Source of the DNA: Gemmatimonadota bacterium
Lineage (GTDB): Bacteria > Latescibacterota > UBA2968
Direction: 5' to 3'
DNA: 52,770 nt
Assembly: GCA_026705765.1 (NCBI GenBank)
Contig: JAPPAB010000182.1
Coordinates: forward strand, 1 to 52,770
This document shows positions 18,209 to 29,678 of the stretch, one piece after another; the first letter of the stretch is position 1, and each line of letters begins with the position of its first letter. The notes under the pieces are model-generated. The model was given only the letters and a program-made list of their open reading frames with translations. It was not told the origin of the DNA and ran no database searches. The translations under genes and the position numbers were made by a program.

Positions 18209-18499
18209 TCACTGTAAAGAAGTGGCGCGTTCAGTAGATCGCCCCGCGCGCGCTCCCCGATGCGTACGCGTAGGAGCAAATTCACCGAGTTTGTGTCCAA
18301 CCATGTTTTCTGTAATATAAACGGGGATAAATTTATTTCCATTGTGTACAGCAAGGGTATGCCCCACAAACTCTGGCGCAATTGTCGATCGTCGCGCCCA
18401 CGTCTGAATAACCCGCTTATTACCAGCTTTATTCATTTGCTCAATCTTTTTTATAAGACTCGGCTCAACAAAAGGCCCTTTTTTAATTGACCGTGCCAT
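18209..18499 (-). CDS. rpsS: 30S ribosomal protein S19
   Basis: This is a 96-residue S19 of the 30S head that binds with S13. It begins [19 protein letters not shown] and contains [22 protein letters not shown] and [18 protein letters not shown]. It lies between rplB and rplV. Confidence 0.97.
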   Translation of the reverse strand: MARSIKKGPFVEPSLIKKIEQMNKAGNKRVIQTWARRSTIAPEFVGHTLAVHNGNKFIPVYITENMVGHKLGEFAPTRTHRGARAGRSTERATSLQ

Positions 18500-18515
18500 A
18501 AAATAATACTCCTGA

Positions 18516-19340
18516 TTACTTGCGTCTCTGAATGATCATTTGGTCAGATTTATTTTTCTTTTTGCGCGTTTTATATCCCTTTGTGGGTTGTCCCCAGGGG
18601 GTTACCGGATGCCTGCCACCCGTTGCTCGACCTTCTCCTCCACCGTGAGGATGATCAATTGGGTTCATAGCAACACCACGCACTTTGGGACGTTTGCCCA
18701 ACCAGCGAGTCCGTCCTGCTTTTCCGACAACGACATTTTCATGCTCTAAATTTCCAACCTGTCCAATGGTCGCATAACACGACACCTGGACTAACCGACG
18801 TTCGCCAGAAGGCAGGCGGAGAGTTGCAAAATTGCCTTCTTTAGCCATCACCTGAATTTCAGCACCTGCCGAGCGACCCATCTGCCCGCCTTTTCCTGGC
18901 TTGAGTTCAACATTGTGTACATTGCTCCCCAAAGGGATATTTGCCAGAGGAAGCGCATTACCTGGTCTGATCTCTGCATCTGCACCTGAGGCAACCTCAT
19001 CGCCAACACTTAAACCAATCGGTGCCAGAATATAGCGTTTTTCACCATCGACATAATGCAGGAGTGCAATGCGTGCCGATCGATTCGGATCGTACTCAAT
19101 GCTATGCACAATTGCAGGCACACCTGCTTTATCGCGCTTAAAATCAATTTGGCGATACTTGCGCCGATGTCCGCCACCGCGACGACGGCTCGTGATACGC
19201 CCCCGATTATTGCGTCCTCCAGATTTTTTGTTGGGTTCAACAAGGGATTTTTCAGGCGAACCTTTTGTAATCTCTTCAAAAGAAGAGACTGTCTTAAATC
19301 GCAATGAAGGCGTTACTGGGCGAAACTTCTTAACGGGCAT
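18516..19340 (-). CDS. rplB: 50S ribosomal protein L2
   Basis: This is a 274-residue L2, needed for subunit joining and peptidyl transfer. It contains [22 protein letters not shown] near the N-terminus and the conserved [18 protein letters not shown] loop, with the critical histidine, near the C-terminus. Start and length are canonical. Confidence 0.98.
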   Translation of the reverse strand: MPVKKFRPVTPSLRFKTVSSFEEITKGSPEKSLVEPNKKSGGRNNRGRITSRRRGGGHRRKYRQIDFKRDKAGVPAIVHSIEYDPNRSARIALLHYVDGEKRYILAPIGLSVGDEVASGADAEIRPGNALPLANIPLGSNVHNVELKPGKGGQMGRSAGAEIQVMAKEGNFATLRLPSGERRLVQVSCYATIGQVGNLEHENVVVGKAGRTRWLGKRPKVRGVAMNPIDHPHGGGEGRATGGRHPVTPWGQPTKGYKTRKKKNKSDQMIIQRRK

Positions 19341-19343
19341 GAG

Positions 19344-19631
19344 TTATCCTTCAAAAAAGTCGATAATATGTCCATCGGCAAGGGTGACAACAGCCTTTTT
19401 CCAGTTGGAACGGCGTCCCTGAAACCGTCCAAGCCGCTTGATCTTGCCGTGCATTGTACTCGTATTGACCTTTATGACTTCGACATCGAACATGGCTTCA
19501 ACTGCACGCTGAATATCGACTTTGTTTGCACCTTTGAGAACTTCAAATACATATTTGTTGTGATTTTCCTGCAAATTGGAAGCCCGTTCTGTAATAACGG
19601 GACGCCGGATAATCTGCTTAGAATTCTTCAC
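19344..19631 (-). CDS. rplW: 50S ribosomal protein L23
   Basis: This is a 95-residue L23, the tunnel-exit docking site for trigger factor and SRP. The core is IIRRPVITERASNLQENHNKY and the C-terminal GRFQGRRSNWKKAVVTLADG. No ATG exists near the start. The GTG at 19631 overlaps the rplD stop (GTGA) with GGGGTG upstream and fits the family start. Another in-frame GTG lies at 19643. Confidence 0.94.
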   Translation of the reverse strand: MKNSKQIIRRPVITERASNLQENHNKYVFEVLKGANKVDIQRAVEAMFDVEVIKVNTSTMHGKIKRLGRFQGRRSNWKKAVVTLADGHIIDFFEG

Positions 19632-20260
19632 GAGGCACCCCACAAAGCTTGAATGCGAGACACTGCACTGCGTGTGAGAACCAGGACATCTGCATTGACC
19701 ACGTCATAAGTGGAAACTTGCGAAACGGGCAATACGGAAAGCCTGGGGATATTCCGACAAGATTTGACGGTATTTTCAGCGATACCATCCGTCAACAGCA
19801 ATATCTTTTGGCCCTGGATTTCAAACATTTGTGTCATTTGTGCCATTCGCTTTGTTTTGGGCACCTCAAGCTCAAAGTCTTCCAGGACAGATATGGATTC
19901 ACCGAGTGCTTTTTGCGAAAATGCCGAGCGTATGGCCAGCGTTTTGACTTTCTTGGGCACCCGTTCCCGAAAATATCTCGGTCTGGGGCCGTGAGCCACC
20001 CCACCACCGATCAATATAGGCGACCCAGCTGTTCCCTTACGGGCACGTCCCGTACCTTTTTGCCGGTACATCTTCCGTTTTGACCGATTGACTTCTGAGC
20101 GGGTTTTTGTCGAGGCATTGCCTTGCCGCTGATTGGTCAAATACGCTTTAATGACATAATAGATCGCGTCAGCCGATGGTTCAACTCCAAAAACTGTTTC
20201 GGGTAGCTCCATCGACCCAACTTCTTCGCCTTCGAGATTGCAAACTCCAACAGATGCCAT
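19628..20260 (-). CDS. rplD: 50S ribosomal protein L4
   Basis: This is a 210-residue L4. The tunnel loop contains KMYRQKGTGRARKGTAGSPI and GGGVAHGPRPRYF. In E. coli L4 also regulates the S10 operon by attenuation; no S10 leader is visible because rpsJ lies only 20 bases after tuf. Its stop codon overlaps the rplW start. Confidence 0.97.
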   Translation of the reverse strand: MASVGVCNLEGEEVGSMELPETVFGVEPSADAIYYVIKAYLTNQRQGNASTKTRSEVNRSKRKMYRQKGTGRARKGTAGSPILIGGGVAHGPRPRYFRERVPKKVKTLAIRSAFSQKALGESISVLEDFELEVPKTKRMAQMTQMFEIQGQKILLLTDGIAENTVKSCRNIPRLSVLPVSQVSTYDVVNADVLVLTRSAVSRIQALWGAS

Positions 20261-20277
20261 AATCGCCTTACCTCAAA

Positions 20278-20901
20278 TCAGTTGCGTTTCTCAATAACAA
20301 CCGTAGCCCCTTTACCTCCTGGTACGGCACCTTTTAAGAGAAGCAAATTGTTTCCGGTATCTACACTCAGGACCTTCAAGCCCCGAACGGTTACCCTCTG
20401 ATTCCCCATATGACCTGCCATACGCATTCCCTTAAACACCCGCGAAGGACTTGAACTTTGACCTATTGAACCTGGCGCGCGATGTCTATCGGATTGTCCA
20501 TGGGTTTTGGGGCCACCTCGGAATCCGTGACGCTTGACACCCCCCTGGAATCCACGACCCTTTGATCGAGCCGTAACATCGACAACCTCGCCAGCCTCAA
20601 ACATGCTGACATCAAGGGTCTCGCCTATAGCATATTCGGAGATATCATCAACTCGGAATTCCACAAGGCCTCGATGAGGATTAACCCCTGCCTTCTTGAA
20701 AATCCCCTGATCTGCGCGATTTAGCCGCTTGGACTGAGTCTCATCGTACCCAACCCTCAATGCCATATACCCATCCGAATCCCCATCTTTGATCTGCACT
20801 ATGGGACACGGAACAACTTCGAGAACCGTGACAGGCGTCAACATTTCTGCGTCATCAAATGCCTGTGTCATACCGATTTTTTTTCCTATCAATCCCAGCA
20901 C
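20278..20901 (-). CDS. rplC: 50S ribosomal protein L3
   Basis: This is a 207-residue L3, an assembly initiator whose extension approaches the peptidyl-transferase centre. Motifs include LGLIGKKIGMTQAFDD and GSIGQSSSPSRVFKGMRMAG. It starts with GTG at 20901, two bases after the rpsJ stop. Confidence 0.97.
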   Translation of the reverse strand: MLGLIGKKIGMTQAFDDAEMLTPVTVLEVVPCPIVQIKDGDSDGYMALRVGYDETQSKRLNRADQGIFKKAGVNPHRGLVEFRVDDISEYAIGETLDVSMFEAGEVVDVTARSKGRGFQGGVKRHGFRGGPKTHGQSDRHRAPGSIGQSSSPSRVFKGMRMAGHMGNQRVTVRGLKVLSVDTGNNLLLLKGAVPGGKGATVVIEKRN

Positions 20902-20903
20902 GA

Positions 20904-21212
20904 CTACACCTTGATTTCAATATCTATACCCGCAGGCAGGTCCAGCTTCATCAGAGCATCTACCGTTTGGGGCGTTGAATTGTGAATGTCAATCAACCTT
21001 TTGTGTACGCGCATCTCAAACTGCTCGCGCGATTTTTTATCGACATGTGGAGATCGCAATACAGTATAGAGCGAGCGCCTCGTCGGCAGAGGAATGGGAC
21101 CTGAAATAAGCGCCCCAGTCCGTTTTGCTGTCCGAACGATTTCTTCAGCAGAACGATCCAATGCATTGTGGTTGTATGCTTTTAGTCTAATTCTAATTTT
21201 TTGTGCAGGCAC
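20904..21212 (-). CDS. rpsJ: 30S ribosomal protein S10 / NusE
   Basis: This is a 102-residue S10, part of the 30S head and, as NusE, a NusB/NusG partner in transcription coupling and antitermination. It begins [19 protein letters not shown] and contains [29 protein letters not shown]. The start is GTG at 21212. It lies 20 bases after tuf, so the S10 and str clusters are contiguous. Confidence 0.97.
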   Translation of the reverse strand: MPAQKIRIRLKAYNHNALDRSAEEIVRTAKRTGALISGPIPLPTRRSLYTVLRSPHVDKKSREQFEMRVHKRLIDIHNSTPQTVDALMKLDLPAGIDIEIKV

Positions 21213-21232
21213 GAGGCATCCCCTTACTGTGC

Positions 21233-22426
21233 TTATTCAACAATTTCAGTAATCACACCCGAGCCAATGGTTCGACCACCTTCCCGCACGGCAAATCGCA
21301 GTTCGGTCTCCATAGCAATTGGCGTAAGCAGTTCCACAGACATAGTCACATTATCGCCGGGCATCACCATTTCTACGCCCTCGGGCAACTCGACTTTGCC
21401 AGTCACATCCGTTGTGCGAAAATAGAACTGGGGTTGATAGCCCGTAAAGAAAGGTTTGCTGCGCCCACCTTCTTTATCTGTCAGCACATAAACCTCGCCT
21501 TTAAACTTTTTATGGGGGGTCACAGAACCTGGCTTGGCAACCACCATACCGCGTTCAATTTCATCTTTGTCAACACCTCGGAGCAATAAACCGACATTGT
21601 CACCAGCCCTGCCCTCATCCAACAGTTTGCGGAACATTTCCACGCCCGTAACCGTTGTATTGCGACTCTCGCGAATGCCCACAATCTCAACTTCCTCACC
21701 GACATTGACTATGCCGCGTTCAATGCGTCCAGTACCTACCGTACCGCGTCCCGTGATCGTAAATACGTCCTCAACTGGCATCAGAAAATCTTTATCTATC
21801 TCGCGCACAGGCTCCGGAATATTTTCATCTACGGCTTCCATCAACTCCCAGATACAGGCACAATCTTCGGAATCGGGATCATCAGACTCCAGAGCTTTGA
21901 GAGCGGATCCCTGGATCACTGGCACATCATCGCCGGGAAAATCGTATTGATCCAGCAACTCGCGGACTTCCAAATCAACGAGTTCGAGCAATTCTTCATC
22001 ATCGACCATATCGACCTTATTCATAAATACCACGATAGAAGGCACATTGACCTGACGCGAAAGCAGGATATGCTCGCGGGTCTGAATCATGGGGCCATCT
22101 GCAGCGCTAACGACCAGAATCGCGCCATCCATCTGCGCGGCACCCGTGATCATATTTTTTACGTAGTCAGCATGTCCGGGACAATCTACGTGGGCATAGT
22201 GTCGATTTTCCGTCTGGTACTCCACATGAGCTGTATTAATGGTGATACCACGCTCTTTTTCTTCGGGTGCTTTGTCAATGTCGTCAAAGGGCATAAAATC
22301 GGCGAGTCCCTTGGCTGCCAGCGTCTTGGTAATAGCGGCTGTCAGCGTGGTTTTGCCGTGATCGACATGCCCGATTGTGCCGATGTTGACATGGGGTTTG
22401 TCCCGTTCAAATTTTTCCTTCGCCAT
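21233..22426 (-). CDS. tuf: Elongation factor Tu
   Basis: This is a 397-residue EF-Tu that carries aminoacyl-tRNA to the ribosome. GTPase motifs are GHVDHGKT (19-26), [22 protein letters not shown] and SAL. Domain II and III motifs ([29 protein letters not shown]) are intact. It has an AGGAGG Shine-Dalgarno sequence. It is the only tuf gene in the window; the second locus where tuf is often found, before secE, holds only tRNAs. Confidence 0.99.
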   Translation of the reverse strand: MAKEKFERDKPHVNIGTIGHVDHGKTTLTAAITKTLAAKGLADFMPFDDIDKAPEEKERGITINTAHVEYQTENRHYAHVDCPGHADYVKNMITGAAQMDGAILVVSAADGPMIQTREHILLSRQVNVPSIVVFMNKVDMVDDEELLELVDLEVRELLDQYDFPGDDVPVIQGSALKALESDDPDSEDCACIWELMEAVDENIPEPVREIDKDFLMPVEDVFTITGRGTVGTGRIERGIVNVGEEVEIVGIRESRNTTVTGVEMFRKLLDEGRAGDNVGLLLRGVDKDEIERGMVVAKPGSVTPHKKFKGEVYVLTDKEGGRSKPFFTGYQPQFYFRTTDVTGKVELPEGVEMVMPGDNVTMSVELLTPIAMETELRFAVREGGRTIGSGVITEIVE

Positions 22427-22472
22427 GTTTTCCTCCTAAAAAGATCGAACGAAATTAAAAAAACGCGTTCGC

Positions 22473-24566
22473 TTACGTTGCAAATACATTGACTGAAGAG
22501 AGAATGTCTTCAGCGATGCTCTGCGGCATTTCCTCAAATTTGGAAAATTCCATTGAATAAATCGCGCGGCCCTGTGTGATAGACCGCAACTTTGTTGCAT
22601 AACCAAACATTTCACTCAGCGGCACAGTGGCCGAGATAACCTGTGCATCGGGGCGGTTGACAATGCCAACAATATGCCCTCGACGCGCATTCAAATCACC
22701 CATAACATCGCCCATATAGTCTTCGGGCACAACGACTTCCACATCAAAAACAGGTTCCATAAGATAAGTTTTAGCCCTTTTGGCGGCCTCTTGAAAAGCT
22801 ATTGAACCAGCAATCTTGAAGGCTATTTCAGAAGAATCAACATCGTGATAGGAACCGTCAAACAACTCGATTTTGACATCATCTATTGGGTACCCCGCCA
22901 GGACGCCACCCGTCATTGCCTCCTGAATTCCAGCTCGCACGGCAGGGATATATTCAGACGGAATTGCACCACCTGTAATTTTGTTCTCAAAAACAAGTCC
23001 TGTACCGGGCGCACCGGGTTCCAGGTTGATAACCACATGACCGTATTGACCCCGACCTCCACTTTGGCGGACAAAGCGACCGTGAATATTTTGGACAGCG
23101 TTGCGGATGGCCTCTTTGTAAGTGACCTGTGGTTTGCCAACATTGGCCTCAACCCTGAATTCGCGCTTGAGGCGATCCACAATAATCTCCAGATGCAACT
23201 CACCCATCCCCGAAATAATGGTCTGTCCTGTATCTGGATCAATAGCTACGTGAAAAGTCGGATCTTCTTCAGTCAGCTTGTTCAGCGCGACACCAAGTTG
23301 ATCCTGATCAGCTTTGGTTCTCGGTTCAATTGCCACAGAAATCACGGGCTTGGCAAAATCCATTGATTCCAATATCACAGGCTCTTTTTCATCGCAAAGC
23401 GTCTCTCCTGTTGCCGTGTCTTTCAGCCCAACAACAGCAGCAATATCACCCGCGGACACCGCATCGATCTCTTCCCGTTTATTCGCGTGCATTTGCAACA
23501 CACGTCCGATGCGCTCGCGTTTGCCTTTGTTGGCATTGAGAACATAAGAGCCCGTATTTAACTGGCCTGAATATACACGGAAATAAGTCAACCGTCCGAC
23601 ATAAGGATCTGTCATCACCTTAAAAGCCAAAGCAGCAAAAGGCACTTCGGTGGAAACTGGACGAGAAACCCCAATGTCGAAATTTTTGAGATCGTGTCCC
23701 ACAATTTCGGGCACATCGCGGGGCGAAGGCAAATATGCGACAATGGCATCCAACAACCGCTGTACGCCCTTGTTCTTAAATGCCGACCCACAGAGTACAG
23801 GCACAGCAGCGCTGTTGATTACAGCCTGGCGCAAAGCAACTCTAATCTCATCTTCGCTGATATCTTCGCCTTCGAGAAATTTTTCCATCAAGGTATCATC
23901 AAAATCGGAGACGGCTTCCAGCAATTGTTCGCGGCCTTCATAGGCGCGTTCTTCCAGATCGTTTGGAATACGATCTTCCGTAAACATAGTGCCTAAAGAA
24001 TCGTCTTCGTAGGTTACGAGTTTCATCTTGATCAAGTCAATCAAACCCGTAAACATCTCACCGGATCCAACAGGCAACTGAACGGGAACAAAATTGGACG
24101 CCAACCTTTCACGCATCATCTCTACTACGCGGTCGAAATCGGCACCCGTGCGGTCCATTTTGTTGACAAATGCAATCCGGGGCACTGAATATTTGTCCGC
24201 CTGACGCCAGACAGTTTCAGTTTGGGGTTCAACGCCCCCAACTGCACAAAATAGTCCCACTGCCCCGTCTAAAACGCGCAATGATCGCTCGACTTCGGCG
24301 GTAAAATCTACGTGTCCTGGCGTATCGATAATATTGATGCGATGGTCATCCCAAAAACACGTTGTAGCCGCCGATGTAATGGTAATGCCACGCTCGCGCT
24401 CTTGAGCCATCCAGTCCATCGTGGCTGCACCATCGTGCACTTCACCCATCCTGCGCAAAATACCCGTATAATAGAGAATGCGCTCGGTTGTCGTGGTTTT
24501 ACCTGCGTCGATATGCGCCATAATCCCGATATTTCGGGTGCGCTCTAAGTCGTATTTTCTCGCCAT
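22473..24566 (-). CDS. fusA: Elongation factor G
   Basis: This is a 697-residue EF-G translocase. GTPase motifs are [33 protein letters not shown] and NKMDRTGAD. The C-terminal domain IV motif is [10 protein letters not shown] chose the ATG at 24566 ([14 protein letters not shown]) rather than the GTG at 24575, which abuts the rpsG stop. The Shine-Dalgarno is weak, and the tight spacing suggests coupling to rpsG. Confidence 0.98.
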   Translation of the reverse strand: MARKYDLERTRNIGIMAHIDAGKTTTTERILYYTGILRRMGEVHDGAATMDWMAQERERGITITSAATTCFWDDHRINIIDTPGHVDFTAEVERSLRVLDGAVGLFCAVGGVEPQTETVWRQADKYSVPRIAFVNKMDRTGADFDRVVEMMRERLASNFVPVQLPVGSGEMFTGLIDLIKMKLVTYEDDSLGTMFTEDRIPNDLEERAYEGREQLLEAVSDFDDTLMEKFLEGEDISEDEIRVALRQAVINSAAVPVLCGSAFKNKGVQRLLDAIVAYLPSPRDVPEIVGHDLKNFDIGVSRPVSTEVPFAALAFKVMTDPYVGRLTYFRVYSGQLNTGSYVLNANKGKRERIGRVLQMHANKREEIDAVSAGDIAAVVGLKDTATGETLCDEKEPVILESMDFAKPVISVAIEPRTKADQDQLGVALNKLTEEDPTFHVAIDPDTGQTIISGMGELHLEIIVDRLKREFRVEANVGKPQVTYKEAIRNAVQNIHGRFVRQSGGRGQYGHVVINLEPGAPGTGLVFENKITGGAIPSEYIPAVRAGIQEAMTGGVLAGYPIDDVKIELFDGSYHDVDSSEIAFKIAGSIAFQEAAKRAKTYLMEPVFDVEVVVPEDYMGDVMGDLNARRGHIVGIVNRPDAQVISATVPLSEMFGYATKLRSITQGRAIYSMEFSKFEEMPQSIAEDILSSVNVFAT

Positions 24567-24575
24567 CTTAGTCAC

Positions 24576-25043
24576 TTACCAGCGATAATGCGCAAATGCG
24601 CGATTAGCTTCTGCCATGCGGTGCGTTTCTTCACGTCGCTGCATGGCACGCCCTTGCCCATTTGCTGCATCCATAAATTCACCTGCCAAACGCTGAGCCA
24701 TTGTCTTTTCGCCTCGTTCTCTGGCAAATAAAATTAACCAGCGAATAGACAGCGCAAGACGCTCATCGGGACGGACTTCTTCAGGCACCTGGTAAGTCGC
24801 ACCACCGACGCGGCGCGATCTCACCTTGACAACCGGTTTGACATTGTCAAGTGCTTTTTCAAAAATTTCTAAGCCGGAATTTCCACTGCGGTCTTCAACC
24901 AGATCAAGTGCCTCGTAAAAAATTCGTTCTCCCACACTCTTTTTCCCTTTGCGAAACAGGCAGTTGACAAAACGCGTCACCAACAGGCTGCTGTATTTGG
25001 GATCTGGGGCCAGGTATCGTTTTTCCGCGCGCCGCTTTCGCAT
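24576..25043 (-). CDS. rpsG: 30S ribosomal protein S7
   Basis: This is a 155-residue S7, a primary binder of the 16S 3' domain and, in E. coli, translational repressor of the str operon. It has [19 protein letters not shown], the [23 protein letters not shown] segment (key residues GGATYQVP) and the C-terminal [15 protein letters not shown]. An 86-base spacer with a strong hairpin separates it from rpsL. Confidence 0.97.
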   Translation of the reverse strand: MRKRRAEKRYLAPDPKYSSLLVTRFVNCLFRKGKKSVGERIFYEALDLVEDRSGNSGLEIFEKALDNVKPVVKVRSRRVGGATYQVPEEVRPDERLALSIRWLILFARERGEKTMAQRLAGEFMDAANGQGRAMQRREETHRMAEANRAFAHYRW

Positions 25044-25070
25044 ATCGAAATCTACCTCTTTTTACAATAA

Positions 25071-25100
25071 GGGGGATACGCCACCAAGGTGGTATCCCCC
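25071..25100 (-). promoter_or_regulatory. Hairpin in the rpsL-rpsG intercistronic region
   Basis: GGGGGATA pairs with TATCCCCC and CCACC with GGTGG around an AA loop, with a two-base bulge (13 bp in all). It is not followed by a T run on either strand, so it is not a simple terminator. In E. coli the S12-S7 spacer folds into the S7 autoregulatory site. The position is the same here, but homology of the structure is not shown. Confidence 0.6.
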
Positions 25101-25129
25101 ATGTTTTATCGAATAATAGGCACTTGAGA

Positions 25130-25501
25130 TCAACCCGCCTTTTTCGTGCCGTATTTGGAACGACCCTGTTTGCGGTCTTCCACGCCAGTTGTATCGAGTA
25201 CGCCCCGAAGAATGTGATACCGAACAGAGGGAAGATCCTTGACGCGACCGCCCCGGATGAGTACCACAGAGTGCTCCATGAGATTGTGCCCTTCACCCGG
25301 AATATAAGCCGTTACTTCAAGGCCATTGGTCAACCTGACACGCGCGACTTTGCGCAACGCTGAATTGGGCTTTTTGGGTGTTGTAGTATAAACACGTGTA
25401 CAAACACCGCGTTTTTGAGGACATGCTCTCAGAGCAGGTGCAGAAGAACGCTTGCGCTTGGCTTTTCGCCCCTTCCGAACCAGTTGATTAATTGTGGGCA
25501 A
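25130..25501 (-). CDS. rpsL: 30S ribosomal protein S12
   Basis: This is a 123-residue S12 at the decoding centre. The conserved [17 protein letters not shown] loop carries the streptomycin-contact lysine, and the second loop is [13 protein letters not shown] with the usual Gly91 replaced by Ser. No ATG is available. The TTG at 25501 gives the family start [13 protein letters not shown] and lies six bases after AAGGAGG; the TTG at 25507 would abut the Shine-Dalgarno. It is the first gene after a strong promoter at 25532-25560. Confidence 0.96.
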   Translation of the reverse strand: MPTINQLVRKGRKAKRKRSSAPALRACPQKRGVCTRVYTTTPKKPNSALRKVARVRLTNGLEVTAYIPGEGHNLMEHSVVLIRGGRVKDLPSVRYHILRGVLDTTGVEDRKQGRSKYGTKKAG

Positions 25502-25531
25502 ACTCAACCTCCTTAATTATGGGAGACTTGT

Positions 25532-25560
25532 AATATACCTGGTATAATGGTAGCTGTCAA
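25532..25560 (-). promoter_or_regulatory. str operon promoter overlapping the end of rpoC
   Basis: On the minus strand TTGACA (25560-25555) and TATATT (25537-25532) are separated by 17 bases, near consensus for sigma-70. The -35 box contains the rpoC TGA stop (25559-25557). This gives the rpsL-rpsG-fusA-tuf and downstream ribosomal genes their own start as well as read-through from rpoBC. Confidence 0.75.
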
Positions 25561-28500
25561 GCATTAATTGGAGGTAAACCAATGCTTTCCGTGTTCTCTT
25601 CTGCAAGGGTATCAAAAACCTGCGATTCTTCCACCACATCTGTATCCAAATCGCGGTATCTCAAAGCACCTGTACCGGCGGGAATGAGGTGTCCGATAAT
25701 CACATTTTCCTTTAATCCCAACAGCGTGTCAACCTTACCCTGTACTGCTGCTTCAGTAAGTACCCGGGTCGTTTCCTGGAAAGAAGCTGCAGAAATGAAA
25801 CTCTCGGTCAAAAGAGAGGCTCGAGTAATCCCCAACAAGACGGGATTAAATGTTGCGGGATCACCCCCCTCGGCAATAACCTTATCATTTTCATCGAGGA
25901 AGCGGAATCGGTCAACGAGTTCGTCTTCGAGAAAATTGGTATCGCCAGGATCTGTCACCTGCACTTTCTGCAACATCTGTCGAACGATGGTTTCAATATG
26001 CTTATCATTGATTTTCACACCCTGGAGCCGATAAACTTGCTGTATCTCATCGACGAGATACTCCTGAACTTTTCGATCCCCCAAAATGGCCAGAATATCG
26101 TGTGGATTTACCGAACCCTCAGACAGGCGATCCCCCGCAGTTACGCGATCCCCTTCTTGTACCCGCAGATGTCGTCCATAGGGAATGGTGTATTTTTTTT
26201 CTTCGCCCTCATCAGCCGTAACCAGGACAACTCGCGAGCCTCTCACCATGCGACCAAAGCGCACCGAGCCATTAATTTCTGTTACCACTGAAGCCTCTTT
26301 GGGGCGACGCGCCTCAAAAAGCTCAGCTACACGCGGCAAACCACCTGTAATATCTCGTGTTTTGCTGCGTTCACGCGAAATTTTAGCCAGCGTATCGCCA
26401 TCTGCTACCTGGTCGCCATCGCGCACCACCAGTCGCGCTCCCAGGGGAATGATATAATGCCCTAGATCTTCGCCATCTTCACCAACAACCTTAATGTGCG
26501 GAGATAAGGTGCGGTCTCGGTGCTCAATCACGACCAGTCCGGCAATACTGGTGGTTTCGTCGATCTCTTCGCGATATGTCACCCCTTCTACGAGGTCTCC
26601 AAACTGAACCTTACCAGCTTTGGGCGATACGATTACATTGTTATAAGGGTCCCATTCGTAGAGTGCCTGGTCCTCTTCCACATCTTGTCCTTCTGCCACT
26701 CGCAACACAGCTCCATGCGGCACATGGTAGTGCCCTCCCCTTACGCGACCCTGATCATCTTGCACTTCGATCTCGCCATTCCGACCGACCACAACCCATG
26801 AATCTGCATCGCGCTGCACAAACTCGAGATGCTTAAAGATGACTTTGCCCGCACGCTTTGCACCAATCTCGGCCTGCTCGGCAATGCGACTGGAAGTACC
26901 CCCTATATGAAAAGTGCGCAATGTCAATTGCGTTCCGGGTTCGCCCACACTCTGCGCTGCGATAACACCCACGGCCTCTCCAATATCAACGGGTAGCCCG
27001 GTGGCGGGGTTGCGACCATAACAGGCCATACAGACCCCCCGTCGAGTTTCACACGTCAATACGGACCGTACAAAGACGCGCTCAATACCTGCATCGGCAA
27101 TTTTGTCGGCCAATTCTTCATTTAACAAAACGCCTGCCTCAACAATGCGGTCACCCGTAATGGGGTCTTCGACATCTTCCTGCACTGTACGTCCTACAAT
27201 GCGGTCAGACAGCGATTCAACAACTTCTTCGCCTTCCTTCAGGGCTTCCATTTCAATGCCCAATATCGTTCCGCAATGGGATTCAGAAATAACCACATCT
27301 TGCGATACATCCACCATGCGACGCGTCAAGTAGCCCGCTTCAGCGGTCTTCAAGGCTGTATCTGCCAGCCCTTTGCGACTGCCGTGTGTCGAAATAAAAT
27401 ACTCGAGTACGGTCAGACCTTCTTTGAGCGACGAAATAATAGGCGTTTCAATAATTTCGCCAATCGCTCCCGTCAATTTCTTTTGCGGTTTATTCATCAA
27501 CCCGCGCATACCGCCGAGTTGCTTGATCTGATCGTCGTTTCCTCGCGCGCCCGAATCCTTCATAATCCAGATAGAATTGAAGCCATCTTCGGCTTTTTCA
27601 AATGCACCGATCATGGCCTGCGCAATGTGATTGGTCGTATGCTGCCACACATCAATCACTTTGTTATAGCGTTCGCCTTCAGTAATAGCCCCGATTGCGT
27701 GTTGTTCGATAATTTTTTCGACTTCGTCCATAGCATCGGTAATCAACTCTTCCTTTTCGGGAGGCACGACTACATCGCTCACTGCAATCGAAATACCCGA
27801 CCGCGTCGCATAATCATATCCCAGTTGCTTCAAGCCGTCGAGAAAATCTGTCGTAATGCGGTTGCCATACCGACTGTGGACTTCAGAAGAAACTTTGCGG
27901 ATGCCTTTGTCATCGATCAATTCATTGATAAAGGGCATCGTTTCGGGTATAATTTCATTAAAAATGACACGCCCAACCGTGGTTGTCAAAAGTCCACCAT
28001 CTATGCGAACGCGCACGGCTTCATGCAGGTCAATGCGTTCAAAATCATACGCCATGCGAGCTTCATTGGTACTGCTAAAGGTTTTGAGATTTTCTTCCTT
28101 GCCGTGAACAATTTTTGTCAAATAATAAAGGCCTAAAGCTATTTCCTGGGGTTTATCGACCACAACAGGCGATCCATCGGCGGGTTTGAGCAAATTGTTT
28201 GACGACAACATCAATACCCGTGCTTCAATCTGGGCTTCGAAAGAAAGCGGCAGATGCACGGCCATCTGATCGCCATCGAAATCGGCATTAAATGCCGCAC
28301 AGACCAGCGGATGAATGCGAATGGCTTTGCCTTCTACGAGCACGGGTAAAAACGCCTGAATACCCAGGCGGTGCAATGTTGGGGCGCGATTGAGCAAAAC
28401 GCAGTGATCCTGGATAATTTCTTCGAGGATATCCCATACTTCAACGCGCTCGCGTTCGACTAATTTCTTCGCACTTTTAACGGTTTGAACAAGGCCCTTT

Positions 28501-29648
28501 TCTTCAAGCCGTCGAATAATAAATGGCTTGAATAATTCCAGAGCCATATGTTTGGGAAGCCCGCATTGATAAAGCCTCAAATGAGGATCGACCACAATCA
28601 CAGAACGACCCGAATAATCGACGCGTTTACCCAAAAGATTCTGGCGGAATCGGCCCTGTTTACCCTTGAGTAGATCGGAAAGCGACTTGAGGGATCGATT
28701 GCCGTCACCGCGAACAGCGCGAGACCGACGACCATTGTCAAACAGAGCATCTACAGCCTCTTGAAGCATGCGTTTTTCATTGCGTAAAATGACTTCAGGT
28801 GCTTTGATTTCAATCAGTTTTTTCAGCCGATTATTTCTATTGATCACGCGGCGATACAAATCATTGAGATCAGAAGTTGCAAACCGCCCCCCCTCTAAGG
28901 GTACAAGAGGACGCAAGTCGGGCGGAATGACGGGAATCACATCTAGGATCATCCAATCGGGCTGATTATCCGATTGACGGAACGCCTCGACGACCTTGAG
29001 GCGTTTGAGCGCTTCTTGCTTGCGTTGCACCGAAGTCTCGAAACGAGCTTGCGTTCGCAGTTCCGCAGACAAATCCTCAATATCGATCGCAGACAGCAGT
29101 TTTTTGATCGCACCAGCCCCCATATCGACCTCAAATGAATACCCTTCATCTTCGAGATCAATCACCTCATCTTCAGTGAGCAAATCCTTGGATTTGAGAT
29201 CGGGCGCGTCGCCGGGATCGAGCACCACATACGATTCGTAGTAAATGATCCGCTCGAGATTGCGAACGGAAAGATTGAGCAAATACCCCATGCGGGATGG
29301 GAGAGACTTAAAAAACCAGATATGTGTCACCGGAACCGCCAATTCGATGTGTCCCAGCCGCTCCCGTCTGACCTTTGATTGGGTCACTTCTACCCCACAT
29401 CGGTCGCATACCACACCTCGATACCGAATGCGCTTGTATTTACCACAATGGCACTCCCAGTCTTTGACAGGCCCAAAAATGCATTCGCAAAATAATCCAT
29501 CGCGCTCGGGCTTAAAAGACCGGTAATTGATAGTTTCGGGTTTGGTAACCTCGCCGCGCGACCACCCGCGGATGGTATCCGGCGAAGCTAGTTGAATGCG
29601 AATAGAATTAAAATCTAAGGGTTGATTGGCAAAATTGGTATCGGCCAC
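25557..29648 (-). CDS. rpoC: RNA polymerase beta' subunit
   Basis: This is a 1363-residue catalytic subunit. The N-terminal zinc site uses Cys66, 68, 81 and 84 (CHCG...CDRC). The catalytic magnesium motif NADFDGDQM lies at about 454-462, and the second zinc cluster [13 protein letters not shown] at about 863. The trigger-loop/bridge region and C-terminal domains appear intact. The start is GTG at 29648 after a G-rich Shine-Dalgarno, 30 bases past rpoB. The length is near the usual range, with no large lineage insertion evident by eye. Confidence 0.99.
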   Translation of the reverse strand: MADTNFANQPLDFNSIRIQLASPDTIRGWSRGEVTKPETINYRSFKPERDGLFCECIFGPVKDWECHCGKYKRIRYRGVVCDRCGVEVTQSKVRRERLGHIELAVPVTHIWFFKSLPSRMGYLLNLSVRNLERIIYYESYVVLDPGDAPDLKSKDLLTEDEVIDLEDEGYSFEVDMGAGAIKKLLSAIDIEDLSAELRTQARFETSVQRKQEALKRLKVVEAFRQSDNQPDWMILDVIPVIPPDLRPLVPLEGGRFATSDLNDLYRRVINRNNRLKKLIEIKAPEVILRNEKRMLQEAVDALFDNGRRSRAVRGDGNRSLKSLSDLLKGKQGRFRQNLLGKRVDYSGRSVIVVDPHLRLYQCGLPKHMALELFKPFIIRRLEEKGLVQTVKSAKKLVERERVEVWDILEEIIQDHCVLLNRAPTLHRLGIQAFLPVLVEGKAIRIHPLVCAAFNADFDGDQMAVHLPLSFEAQIEARVLMLSSNNLLKPADGSPVVVDKPQEIALGLYYLTKIVHGKEENLKTFSSTNEARMAYDFERIDLHEAVRVRIDGGLLTTTVGRVIFNEIIPETMPFINELIDDKGIRKVSSEVHSRYGNRITTDFLDGLKQLGYDYATRSGISIAVSDVVVPPEKEELITDAMDEVEKIIEQHAIGAITEGERYNKVIDVWQHTTNHIAQAMIGAFEKAEDGFNSIWIMKDSGARGNDDQIKQLGGMRGLMNKPQKKLTGAIGEIIETPIISSLKEGLTVLEYFISTHGSRKGLADTALKTAEAGYLTRRMVDVSQDVVISESHCGTILGIEMEALKEGEEVVESLSDRIVGRTVQEDVEDPITGDRIVEAGVLLNEELADKIADAGIERVFVRSVLTCETRRGVCMACYGRNPATGLPVDIGEAVGVIAAQSVGEPGTQLTLRTFHIGGTSSRIAEQAEIGAKRAGKVIFKHLEFVQRDADSWVVVGRNGEIEVQDDQGRVRGGHYHVPHGAVLRVAEGQDVEEDQALYEWDPYNNVIVSPKAGKVQFGDLVEGVTYREEIDETTSIAGLVVIEHRDRTLSPHIKVVGEDGEDLGHYIIPLGARLVVRDGDQVADGDTLAKISRERSKTRDITGGLPRVAELFEARRPKEASVVTEINGSVRFGRMVRGSRVVLVTADEGEEKKYTIPYGRHLRVQEGDRVTAGDRLSEGSVNPHDILAILGDRKVQEYLVDEIQQVYRLQGVKINDKHIETIVRQMLQKVQVTDPGDTNFLEDELVDRFRFLDENDKVIAEGGDPATFNPVLLGITRASLLTESFISAASFQETTRVLTEAAVQGKVDTLLGLKENVIIGHLIPAGTGALRYRDLDTDVVEESQVFDTLAEENTESIGLPPINA

Positions 29649-29678
29649 GAGAGAACCCCCTTTTCAAATCTTATGTCG

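Noticed and set aside
27276-28136. 286-codon plus-strand open frame inside rpoC
   Set aside because: It lies wholly antisense to the universally conserved rpoC sequence and has no start signal or family resemblance.
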